Source: Nitrolancea sp040255925 (lineage in GTDB: Bacteria; Chloroflexota; Chloroflexia; Thermomicrobiales; Thermomicrobiaceae). Taken from it: a DNA stretch of 31,326 nucleotides. The translations under genes and the position numbers were made by a program. This document shows, one piece after another, positions 16,198 to 23,271 of the stretch (positions are counted from its first letter, which is position 1; each line of letters opens with the position of its first letter). The DNA lies in NCBI GenBank assembly GCA_040255925.1, contig JBDZVX010000014.1, positions 1 to 31,326 of the forward strand, given 5' to 3'. Under the pieces are notes generated by a model. The model saw only the letters and a program-made list of their open reading frames with translations, ran no database searches and was not told the origin of the DNA.

Positions 16198-16485
16198 CTA
16201 GCGAAGACGCGGAAACTGGCGATGACGAGGAGAGTACGCGAGACGCCACGGCGTTAGCGAGCCGCGATGGTGGGAGGCGGTGTACGGGTACTCGCGGAAG
16301 ATGGCCTCTGAGCCGCGCGCTGAACGGCGAGAACGTCCAGTAGGCGCTGCCGGGTTGACCACCGTTACCACGGTCCGGGTGCGATCGCACCCACCGAGGC
16401 TCGCGCCGTGAGGCATGGGCAAACCGGGGTGGTACCACGGCTCCTGCGAGCCCGTCCCCGAGCGTGTGGGACGGGCTTGTTGCTA
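16198..16485 (+). promoter_or_regulatory. T-box leader with AUG (methionine) specifier
   Basis: T-box RNAs read the charging state of one tRNA and allow read-through when it is uncharged. Stem I is visible. Its base pairs GAGG (16227-16230) with CCTC (16305-16308). The specifier loop carries the loop-E pair AGTA (16233-16236) / GAA (16297-16299), followed by G and then ATG (16301-16303) as specifier. Above it CGCGAG pairs with CTCGCG (16237-16242 / 16291-16296). The apical part has the GCGAGCCGC...GGTGGGAGGCGG arrangement. The T-box motif GGGGTGGTACCACG is at 16426-16439; its TGGT bulge would pair with a tRNA ending ACCA, consistent with a tRNA-Met having discriminator A. CGTCCC (16453-16458) can pair with the T-box GGG as antiterminator or join the terminator stem. 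Confidence 0.9.
16449..16482 (+). terminator. Terminator hairpin of the T-box
   Basis: AGCCCGTCCC (16449-16458) and GGGACGGGCT (16468-16477) form a perfect 10-bp stem with loop CGAGCGTGT. The T tract after it is short and broken (TTGTTGCT). The metX ribosome-binding site, about 50 bases further on, is not in the stem, which favours transcriptional over translational control. Confidence 0.75.
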
Positions 16486-16539
16486 TCCTCACGCTGGTGA
16501 GCGTTCGAGCATCGACTGGATACGGGTGTGGAGGAAATC

Positions 16540-17655
16540 GTGGCGGCAACTGTACCGACAACCGCCCGAAACACGATCACGGTCGCGTCGCCCGAGGCGC
16601 CGTTCATCACCGAGCGTGGGGACGTCCTCGAGCAGATCGATGTCGCCTACGAGACCTGGGGCGAACTCAACGTGCGGCGGGATAACGTGGTGCTGATCGT
16701 CCATGCGCTGACCGGTGACAGTCACGCCGCCGCGCATGACACCGGCGATTACCCCGGCTGGTGGGAACCCCTGATCGGCTCCGGGCGCGCGATCGACACT
16801 GATCGATCCTTCGTCATTTGTTCCAATGTCCTTGGGAGCTGTTACGGCACGACCGGCCCACGCTCGATCAACCCCGCCACCGGCACCCCCTACAATCTCC
16901 AGTTTCCGAACATCACCATCCGCGATATCGTTGCCGTTCAGGCGCGCCTCCTCGACGTGCTAGGAATTGAGTCGCTGCATGCGGTGATTGGTGGCTCGAT
17001 CGGCGGGATGCAAGCGCTGGAATGGGCGGCGATGTATCCGGATCGGGTGGAAAAGGTGATTCCGATCGCGACCTCCGGGCAGTTCACGGCGCAGGGCATC
17101 GCCTTCAACGAAGTGCAGCGCCGTGCGATCATGGTTGACCCCGCCTGGCAGCAAGGGGAATACGAGGATAGCGCCGGACCAGCCCAGGGGCTGGCCGTTG
17201 CCCGGATGCTCGGCATGGTCACCTACCAGAGCGACGAGGTGATGACCGCCCGGTTCAGCCGCCGGGAGGATGCCCAGTACACCGCCTGGCCAAGCTTCTT
17301 CCAGCGGTACGATGTCGAAGGATACCTGCACTACCAGGGCGACAAGCTGGTCAAGCGCTTTGACGCCAACACCTATCTGTATCTCACCCGTGCCATGGAC
17401 TCGCACGACCTCGCCCGTGGCCGGGGTAGCTACGAGGATGCCCTGCGGCTGATCCAGGCCGAGACCCTACTGGTCGGGATTCGCTCCGATCTCCTTTTTC
17501 CCGCTTATCAGGTGCGCGACGTGGCCGACCGGCTGGCGCAGCTCAGGAAGCCGGTGGAGTATCGCGAGATCGACTCACCGAACGGCCACGACTCGTTCCT
17601 CAAGGATTTCGATCTCGTCGCCCCGCTGATCGAGGAGTTCCTCGCCGTGCGTTAG
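16540..17655 (+). CDS. metX: Homoserine O-acyltransferase MetX
   Basis: First committed step of methionine synthesis: transfers an acyl group, usually acetyl from acetyl-CoA, to homoserine. The 371-residue alpha/beta-hydrolase carries VLIVHALTGDSHAA, the WWEPLIGSGRAIDTDR segment, CSNVLGSCYGTTGP, and the nucleophile elbow GGSIGGMQALEWA with catalytic Ser near residue 153. The acid is probably the Asp of RSDLLFPAYQ, and the His lies in NGHDSFL near the C-terminus. I start at the GTG at 16540 because GGAGG lies 5 bases before it; a GTG at 16528 is in frame but overlaps that site. Acetyl versus succinyl specificity cannot be fixed by eye. Expression should be governed by the SAM-I and T-box elements upstream, so it rises when SAM is low and tRNA-Met is uncharged. 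Confidence 0.95.
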   Translation: MAATVPTTARNTITVASPEAPFITERGDVLEQIDVAYETWGELNVRRDNVVLIVHALTGDSHAAAHDTGDYPGWWEPLIGSGRAIDTDRSFVICSNVLGSCYGTTGPRSINPATGTPYNLQFPNITIRDIVAVQARLLDVLGIESLHAVIGGSIGGMQALEWAAMYPDRVEKVIPIATSGQFTAQGIAFNEVQRRAIMVDPAWQQGEYEDSAGPAQGLAVARMLGMVTYQSDEVMTARFSRREDAQYTAWPSFFQRYDVEGYLHYQGDKLVKRFDANTYLYLTRAMDSHDLARGRGSYEDALRLIQAETLLVGIRSDLLFPAYQVRDVADRLAQLRKPVEYREIDSPNGHDSFLKDFDLVAPLIEEFLAVR

Positions 17656-17686
17656 CCTTCCTGAAGCCGGCCGCCTGGAACCCGAT

Positions 17687-17724
17687 GAGCCCGCGCCGGA
17701 GAGGATCGGCTCGCCTTTCTTTTT
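17687..17724 (+). terminator. Weak possible terminator after metX
   Basis: GAGCC (17687-17691) can pair with GGCTC (17708-17712), followed by a T-rich stretch TTTCTTTTT (17716-17724). The stem is short with a long loop, so the call is tentative. Confidence 0.3.
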
Positions 17725-17868
17725 CTCGCGAATCCTGGGACGTGGCAGGGGAAGACCAAAGTTCCCTTATGGCGGGTCTTTCCGAGAGAGGACAAGCCCC
17801 TCCTCGATGGAGGTTCCACGACATGGCCGGGACGCAAACGAGAAGTCAGGTATGATCCACGGCAGTGC

Positions 17869-18933
17869 TCAGCCGGGATCGTTAAAGAAGGAGAGTTGTT
17901 CCGGGTGATTCCGCCGGGTGCCTGTTTCTTGCCCGGATCGCGCGTCCCGACCAGCGTCGCTCCAGCCTGCCGATCGCTCCTCCAGCCAGCCGCGAAGCGC
18001 TGTTGGCTGATCGAGGATGCCGGGATCGAGCGCGATTCCCCCGCCGTCGATCAGTAGCCGGTTTCCCTGCGGCATATCATCACTGGCGCGGACGAACAGC
18101 GGTGACCAGCGCGACTTCAGGTTCTCGACCGCGCCGGCCCAGGTCCCTCCCAACCCGGCGGCGCAGGCGACGACGAGGGACCAGTCGCCGAGCGCGTAGA
18201 TGATCTTGTTCCGGCTCATAGCGTTGCCGACATTGAATCCCACGGCGGGATCAAATGGCGAGGCGAGGGTGAGCGCTTCGTCGCGCAGGTGGTCGCGGTA
18301 GCGCCGCGTGGTGATCGCCCGCGCCAGGCTGTCGGCGAGGATTCCAACCACGCGGCCGCCTTCGTGGATCGCCGCCGAAATAGCCTCGGTATCGACCCCG
18401 CGGGCACCACCGGCGATGATGGGAATATCCTCTCCAGCACAGGCACCGGCAATACGCTGGGTGAAGTCGATGGCTCTGGCATCGGCATCGCGCGACCCGG
18501 CCACCGCGAGCCCGCCGCTCCGCAGCAGGTCCGGATTCCCAGCCCCATAGAGGAGCAGCGGTGCCTGGCGCCCCAGCCGTTGTCGAAGCCGCTCGGGGTA
18601 GGCGTCGTCGGCGCGTCCGAGCACCCAGATGCCGCGATTCGTCCAGCTCTCAACCGCCAGTGCCAGTGAACCTCCCCGTTCCAGCAGCGCGGCGATCCGG
18701 TCCCGGTCCACGGCGCAACCGGCCACGTCCGGCAGCAGATCCAGCCCTCCAGGTTCGAGCAGTCCAGCCGGGTGCGATCCTTGACTCTCCAGCCACCCGG
18801 TCAACCGGCGGTACTCAGACGGTGTCAGTGGTGGGGCATCTTCCGAAGCCGGCTGCCCGAGTCTGCCACAGAGGAGCAGGGTCGCCTGGGTATCCGGGCT
18901 CAGCATGTGATCGGTCAAAGTGTCGCCTTTCAA
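17869..18933 (-). CDS. Divergent DprA/Smf-like DNA-processing protein
   Basis: A 354-residue protein with a DprA-type Rossmann core. Visible motifs are GGLAVAGSRDADARAI (GSR at 146-148), PIIAGGARGVDTEAISAA (175-187), GFNVGNAMSRNKIIYALGD (232-250, the usual FPxRNRIIAGLS region) and LGGTWAGAVENLK (261-273). Classical DprA binds ssDNA and loads RecA during transformation; relatives are found in defence and nucleotide-sensing loci. The N-terminal 110 residues are helical and poorly matched to standard DprA, and no C-terminal winged helix is obvious. The chain ends EQLSFFNDPG, resembling a sliding-clamp binding motif. The start is a TTG at 18933 overlapping the RecQ stop (TTGA); an internal ATG at 18906 is an alternative. 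The overlap couples it to the RecQ-like gene. Whether it serves transformation, repair or defence is unknown. Confidence 0.85.
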   Translation of the reverse strand: MKGDTLTDHMLSPDTQATLLLCGRLGQPASEDAPPLTPSEYRRLTGWLESQGSHPAGLLEPGGLDLLPDVAGCAVDRDRIAALLERGGSLALAVESWTNRGIWVLGRADDAYPERLRQRLGRQAPLLLYGAGNPDLLRSGGLAVAGSRDADARAIDFTQRIAGACAGEDIPIIAGGARGVDTEAISAAIHEGGRVVGILADSLARAITTRRYRDHLRDEALTLASPFDPAVGFNVGNAMSRNKIIYALGDWSLVVACAAGLGGTWAGAVENLKSRWSPLFVRASDDMPQGNRLLIDGGGIALDPGILDQPTALRGWLEERSAGWSDAGRDARSGQETGTRRNHPEQLSFFNDPG

Positions 18934-21023
18934 CCCGCCGTCGTGACCGCGAGCGCCAGCGGGTAGACCGGGCCGCTGCCCGCCTGCCGAAGCGTCGCCG
19001 CGACGACGGTAAAGGTCCAGCCGGAATCGACCATATCATCGACCAAGAGGACCGGGCCGCCGATCCCACGCCATGGCGAAACCGAGAAGACGCCGGCCAG
19101 GTTCCTGGCCTGATGATAGCTGTTGAGCATTGTCTTCTGCTGCGCGGTCTGGCGCGTCTTGGTGATGCAGGGCACGAACCGCAGCTTCAGCGCGCCGGCC
19201 AGGCGGCGGGCAAAATCGGGGACGAGCTTTGGGTTGGTGAGCGACGGCACGCAGGTCACCCAGGTTGGGTATGGGTGCGGTCGCCACCGCTCCCGGACCA
19301 GTTGAGCGGCTGCCCGGACTAGCGCATCGTTGAACCGACCGCCGGTCGCCTTCCCATCGCGGACCAGGCGGCCCCAACCATCGTCACCCCAGGCGCAGAG
19401 CGCCCGGCCGGACGCCGTGCGGAGTTCCGGGGCAATTGTCCCGGTCCAGCCCTGCCTGGCCAGTGCATCCAATGGCCACTGCTTTCGCGGCTCAATCGGG
19501 TGATCGTTGCTGGAAATAAACTTCGCCGCTTCATTCGCGAGCTTCGTCGAGTACCCCTCGGGCACCAACGGCTGCCCGAGGCAGAACGCGCAGCGACCGC
19601 ACGGCCCGGAGCTGGGATCGTTCAGCTCCCGCTGGAGGAAAGCCATCAGGCATTCCCGGCCCTGACAATAGGCGAGCATTCGCTCCTGTTCGTGCCGCCG
19701 GAGCTGGGTCAACTGTTCGATTTTGGCGTCATCCCGCCGGTAGTGGACCGGGTTCGCGACCCAACGCCCGGCCAGCTTGCTCACCGGCGCTGGCGATTCG
19801 ACCGCCAGTTGTTTCAAGACCGATTCGATCCGGCCGCGAGAGAGATTGACCTGCTGCTCGATCTCCCCCGGCCGGAGTCCTCCTTCCGCCAGGTTGAGCA
19901 CGGCCAGGACCTCCTCGGCGTACGATTCCGGAGGGAAGGCCGTGTCGATGAAATAGTCAACGATCTCCTGATCTTCGGCCCCAGCCAGCAGGATCGCATT
20001 AGCTTGCCGGAGCGCGCGTCCGGCTCGCCCAATCTGCTGGTAGTAATGGACGGCTGAACCGGGACGCTGGTAATGGATGACAAAGCCGAGATCGGGCTTA
20101 TCGAAGCCCATGCCGAGCGCGGTCGTCGCCACCAGCGCCTTGACGTCATTCTCCAAGAGGCGCTGTTCGAGATTCTCCCTGGACGCGGTGTCCAAGCCTC
20201 CCCAGTAGGGATGCGCGTCGATGCCCCGCTCCTGCAGCCAGTAAGCAACCATTTGTACGTCCCTGACCGTGAGCGCGTAGATGATGCCGCTGCCGGGCAG
20301 GTTGGGAACATGCTCGACCAACCAGGCCATCCGCGCGGACGGGCAAGGGAGGTTGATGACCTGGAGGCGGAGACTGCTCCGGGCTAGTGGACCGCGAATG
20401 ACCCGGAGCCTTGGGCCAAGCTGGGCCACAACATCTTCCACTACCCGGTCATTGGCCGTCGCGGTGGTGGCGATCACCGGAATATTCGGCGGTAGCGACT
20501 GGAGGACGCGGGTGATCCGGCGGTAGTCCGGACGAAAATCGTGGCCCCAGTCCGAGATGCAGTGAGCCTCATCGACCACGAACAGGCCGATCCGGTCGAC
20601 GATCGGGAGCAGCACCCGCTCCCGGAACTCGTCATTGGCGAGTCGTTCCGGGGAGACGAGCAGGATATCCACGCGATTCGCCCGCAGCTCGGACCGGGCA
20701 AAGCCCCACTCGTCCCGGTTGCTGGAATTCATCGTGACCGCGCGAATACCGAGGCGTTCGGCCGCCACGATCTGATTGCGCATGAGGGCCAGCAGTGGCG
20801 AGATCAGCAGCGCCGGACCAGATCCCCGGTCACGGAGCAGACGCGTTGCGAGGAAATAAATGAGACTTTTCCCCCAGCCGGTGCGCTGGACCACCAGCAG
20901 GCGGGCATTCCGCTCGATCAGGCTTTCAATGGCCTCCCACTGACCATCCCGGAATTCAGCACCGGGGTCATCGAGCGCGCTCCGGAGATAGCGGAGCGCC
21001 GGGTCGCGGAGCACCGGCGGCAT
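18930..21023 (-). CDS. RecQ-like helicase fused to a phosphoribosyltransferase domain
   Basis: A 697-residue multidomain protein. The RecQ helicase core (residues about 20-345) has motif I RTGWGKS (47-53), DEAHCISDWGHDFRPDYR (151-168), motif III TTATA (186-190), and motif VI YQQIGRAGR (328-336). A predicted winged helix (380-425, GGLRPGEIEQQVNLSRGRIE) comes before, not after, the RecQ zinc cluster C458-x16-C475-x2-C478-x2-C481. The C-terminal domain (about 570-697) is phosphoribosyltransferase-like: a PRPP loop VLLVDDMVDSGWT at 658-670 after the TKTRQTAQQK and SYHQARNLAG segments, resembling ComF. I start at the ATG at 21023 with GGAGGGGG 8 bases upstream, rather than a longer in-frame start. 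It precedes and overlaps the DprA-like gene, a pairing suggesting shared action on DNA. The role of the phosphoribosyltransferase part is unknown. Confidence 0.9.
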   Translation of the reverse strand: MPPVLRDPALRYLRSALDDPGAEFRDGQWEAIESLIERNARLLVVQRTGWGKSLIYFLATRLLRDRGSGPALLISPLLALMRNQIVAAERLGIRAVTMNSSNRDEWGFARSELRANRVDILLVSPERLANDEFRERVLLPIVDRIGLFVVDEAHCISDWGHDFRPDYRRITRVLQSLPPNIPVIATTATANDRVVEDVVAQLGPRLRVIRGPLARSSLRLQVINLPCPSARMAWLVEHVPNLPGSGIIYALTVRDVQMVAYWLQERGIDAHPYWGGLDTASRENLEQRLLENDVKALVATTALGMGFDKPDLGFVIHYQRPGSAVHYYQQIGRAGRALRQANAILLAGAEDQEIVDYFIDTAFPPESYAEEVLAVLNLAEGGLRPGEIEQQVNLSRGRIESVLKQLAVESPAPVSKLAGRWVANPVHYRRDDAKIEQLTQLRRHEQERMLAYCQGRECLMAFLQRELNDPSSGPCGRCAFCLGQPLVPEGYSTKLANEAAKFISSNDHPIEPRKQWPLDALARQGWTGTIAPELRTASGRALCAWGDDGWGRLVRDGKATGGRFNDALVRAAAQLVRERWRPHPYPTWVTCVPSLTNPKLVPDFARRLAGALKLRFVPCITKTRQTAQQKTMLNSYHQARNLAGVFSVSPWRGIGGPVLLVDDMVDSGWTFTVVAATLRQAGSGPVYPLALAVTTAG

Positions 21024-21161
21024 GGTCGATTCCCCCTCCGATCGACCTGGGCGCAAGCGCCATAGGTGGCTGGTCGGGATGTCTGGACCGGCGCGCATGA
21101 TTGCCGTCACGGCTACCGGTACCTGACGACAAGACAGAGTATGGATCGGAGGTGATCCACC

Positions 21162-21347
21162 ATGCCAGGATGCCGGGCATTCAATTCAAAAAAGGCGAGG
21201 CCAACGGACTGGCCTCGCCTGATCATTTGCTCCTACACGGTTTTCAGCGCGATGTATCGTCGTTCCTGCCTGGTGCCTACTCTGTGGGATCGAACGGCTT
21301 CAGGAGATCCTCGACGATATAACCCTCGTCACCTTCCGGGGTTGTGA
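21162..21347 (+). CDS. Doubtful small ORF behind an unusually perfect Shine-Dalgarno
   Basis: A 61-residue frame starts at the ATG at 21162, preceded by GGAGGTGATCC (21148-21158), an 11-base complement to the 3' end of 16S rRNA. The predicted peptide (MPGCRAFNSKKARPTDWPRL at its start) has no recognisable domain. The frame runs through the terminator of the opposite-strand gene and into that gene's 3' end. It is probably fortuitous, but the site is striking enough to record. Confidence 0.15.
   Translation: MPGCRAFNSKKARPTDWPRLIICSYTVFSAMYRRSCLVPTLWDRTASGDPRRYNPRHLPGL
21185..21220 (-). terminator. Intrinsic terminator of the SH3b gene
   Basis: On the reverse strand AGGCGAGGCCA (21220-21210), loop GTCCGT, TGGCCTCGCCT (21203-21193), then a run of T (21193-21188). 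It lies about 60 bases after the stop at 21277. Confidence 0.85.
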
Positions 21348-22536
21348 CCGGCCACCAGGTGAGCGGACCCTTTTGAAGCGAGTCACCGGTGATGTCGAGC
21401 TTCGTCCCGTCGTCCAAAACCGTCACGATCTCCGCGTTGGCGTCCGGTTCCGAGCGCAGGTTCGCTCCATCTCCGTCGGTGTTTCCGACGACCGCGTTGT
21501 CCCCCTTGGCGAATACGAAGGTATCGGCATCCGCCGCCTCACTGGCATCCGGTGTCGCCACCACACGCGGCGAACTCGCCGGCGCGGTCGGTGTTGCCGT
21601 CTCGGCGATAATGAGCGGGCTTTGGCTCTGCAGGCTGCTTGAAGCGGCCCCAGCGATCGACGGTGATGGCGTAGGGCTGGGAGTGGGCTCGCCGCCGCCC
21701 AAAAAGCTCCCTAGCCAGAACCAGAGGAGTCCCAGGATGAGGATGACGCCGAGAACCGGCGCCGCGATCCGGAGGTAATCCGTCCAGTAGCGCTGCTCGG
21801 TGTAATAGGTGAACTGCCGTTCCGGGGTGCCGGCCGGGCGCCGTGGCTCCCGGGGCGGGGGGGTGAATGCGTTTCCGTCGTCATCATCGTCATTGCCGCC
21901 ACCACGGCCACCTGATCCACCACCGCCGGTGAACCGGCTGAATCCGCCACCGCCTAATTTGCCGCCCCCGGTGAACCGGCTCAGGGCGCCTCCTCCACCG
22001 GACTTACCACCTCTGGCGAACCGGCCGAGGCCGCCTCCACGTCCGGGGTCGTCACTTCCACTGAATGGGCCAGTGCCACCGCCGCCACGTTCCCGAAACG
22101 GGCTGGTGTCGCCACCGCGCCACCCTCCGGATGCGCCGGCATCATCGCCACTCTCACTCCCCGGGCGTCCGGCCCCGCCGGGTCTCTTGGAGCCGCCTCC
22201 ACCAGCCCTCTGGCTGTCGGAGGAGTTGGATGGCCGGGATGCATGCATCATGATGGGTTGCGCGACATCCGCGGGCGCGTTCTTCATGGCCGGTCGAGGT
22301 GCGTCGACGTTCTCCTCCTCGATCGGTTCGGGGCTCCGTGGCTGGGTACCCTCCACCCCAGAGGGGTCGAGCGGCTCCCAATAGTTCCCCATGCCACGGT
22401 CGCAATCGAGATCTTCTTCTCCGACTAGGTGACTCTGCTGAGGTGAGTAGAGGTGCGGATTCCGGCACCACCCCTTGCGCCAGATCGGCGCCGGTTCGTA
22501 GTGCTTGCAGGTGCTGCATTTCCGAACGGTCGTCAT
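21277..22536 (-). CDS. Zinc-ribbon / Gly-rich / SH3b membrane protein
   Basis: A 419-residue protein of mixed architecture. The N-terminus holds a small cysteine cluster, KCSTCKHYEPAPIWRKGWC then a later DLDCDRG, likely a metal site. Then follow an acidic region, a long Gly/Ser/Arg/Phe-rich stretch with repeated RFTGGG units (about residues 110-235), a single transmembrane helix (APVLGVILILGLLWFWLGSF), a Pro/Thr/Ser linker (PTPSPTPSPS), and an SH3b domain at the end (NAVVGNTDGDGANLRSEPDA to VEDLLKPFD), typical of cell-wall binding. The N-terminal part should be cytoplasmic and the SH3b outside. I start at the ATG at 22536 with GAGAGGAA before it; longer in-frame frames lack support. An extended -10 promoter and a strong terminator bracket it. 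The function is unknown; bactofilin genes next door suggest an envelope role. Confidence 0.8.
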   Translation of the reverse strand: MTTVRKCSTCKHYEPAPIWRKGWCRNPHLYSPQQSHLVGEEDLDCDRGMGNYWEPLDPSGVEGTQPRSPEPIEEENVDAPRPAMKNAPADVAQPIMMHASRPSNSSDSQRAGGGGSKRPGGAGRPGSESGDDAGASGGWRGGDTSPFRERGGGGTGPFSGSDDPGRGGGLGRFARGGKSGGGGALSRFTGGGKLGGGGFSRFTGGGGSGGRGGGNDDDDDGNAFTPPPREPRRPAGTPERQFTYYTEQRYWTDYLRIAAPVLGVILILGLLWFWLGSFLGGGEPTPSPTPSPSIAGAASSSLQSQSPLIIAETATPTAPASSPRVVATPDASEAADADTFVFAKGDNAVVGNTDGDGANLRSEPDANAEIVTVLDDGTKLDITGDSLQKGPLTWWPVTTPEGDEGYIVEDLLKPFDPTE

Positions 22537-22658
22537 CCAGTTCCTCTCTCCTCCGGCGATCCGTATCGCATTGAGCCGGCAGGGGAACCTGATGACGTGG
22601 ATTGGGGATGGGTGATCCAACTCCGATCCCGGGCGCGTTGTCCCCCGGCCGCCGGGCC

Positions 22659-22667
22659 ATTATAGCA
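22659..22667 (-). promoter_or_regulatory. Extended -10 promoter of the SH3b gene
   Basis: Reverse strand TGCTATAAT (22667-22659) is a perfect TGnTATAAT extended -10. No strong -35 is apparent. The leader to 22536 would be about 115 nt. Confidence 0.55.
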
Positions 22668-22720
22668 CGCCGGTTTCGGCGTACCATTTCCAGCAGCTCC
22701 CCCCGGCGAACTGGCCTGGG

Positions 22721-23233
22721 TTATTCTCCGTCTTTCCGCGCGGTGCTTGGCGGCAGCGCGGCCGACGATCCATTGTTCTGATCGCCAAAGCGGCGCAAAA
22801 TCGCTGGAGTCGTACCGCTGGAAACCCGGCCCGAATCGCTGGGGCTGGTGAGGCTGCCGAGATCCATTTGCAGCTCGCCCTCGTACACCGCGCCCTCGTT
22901 GATCACCAAACTTTCGGTGATCACCTTGGCGGTCACCCGGCCGCTTGGCAGGATCTGTAGCTTCCCACGACAGGTGATGTTGCCCTGAAGCTGGCCGGCT
23001 ACGGTGACATTTGCCGCTTCTACGGTCGCGTCGACATCCGACCCTTCGGCCACATAGAGCAACCCCTGGCAATGCACGGTACCGCGCATCTCCCCTTCAA
23101 TACGAAGATCGCGGCTGGATGTCAGTGTCCCTTCAAATGCCGAGTGCCGGTCGATCAGGCTAAAGCTCTCCGGCGTTTGGGTATTGGACCCCTCGTTGAG
23201 CCCTCCAACCTGACCGCTGGGACGATAGGACAT
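22721..23233 (-). CDS. Bactofilin (second gene of a tandem pair)
   Basis: A 170-residue bactofilin, a polymerising cytoskeletal protein with a right-handed beta-helix core. The core (about residues 25-125) shows the usual six-residue periodicity: AFEGTLTSSRDLRIEGEMRG, LYVAEGSDVDATVEAANVTV, LQGNITCRGKLQILPSGRVT, ESLVINEGAVYEGELQM. Short disordered ends flank it; the C-terminal tail is Ser/Pro-rich. GGAGGGGAAATC lies upstream of the ATG at 23233. It begins 38 bp after the stop of the other bactofilin, so the two are probably co-transcribed and may co-assemble. Bactofilins guide cell shape, polarity or envelope enzymes. Confidence 0.9.
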   Translation of the reverse strand: MSYRPSGQVGGLNEGSNTQTPESFSLIDRHSAFEGTLTSSRDLRIEGEMRGTVHCQGLLYVAEGSDVDATVEAANVTVAGQLQGNITCRGKLQILPSGRVTAKVITESLVINEGAVYEGELQMDLGSLTSPSDSGRVSSGTTPAILRRFGDQNNGSSAALPPSTARKDGE

Positions 23234-23271
23234 CGGATTTCCCCTCCTACAATGGGCGGTTCGCCCTCTGC

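Noticed and set aside
16109..16561. Reverse-strand frame of 150 codons
   Set aside because: Antisense to the SAM-I/T-box leader, whose RNA structure explains the conservation.
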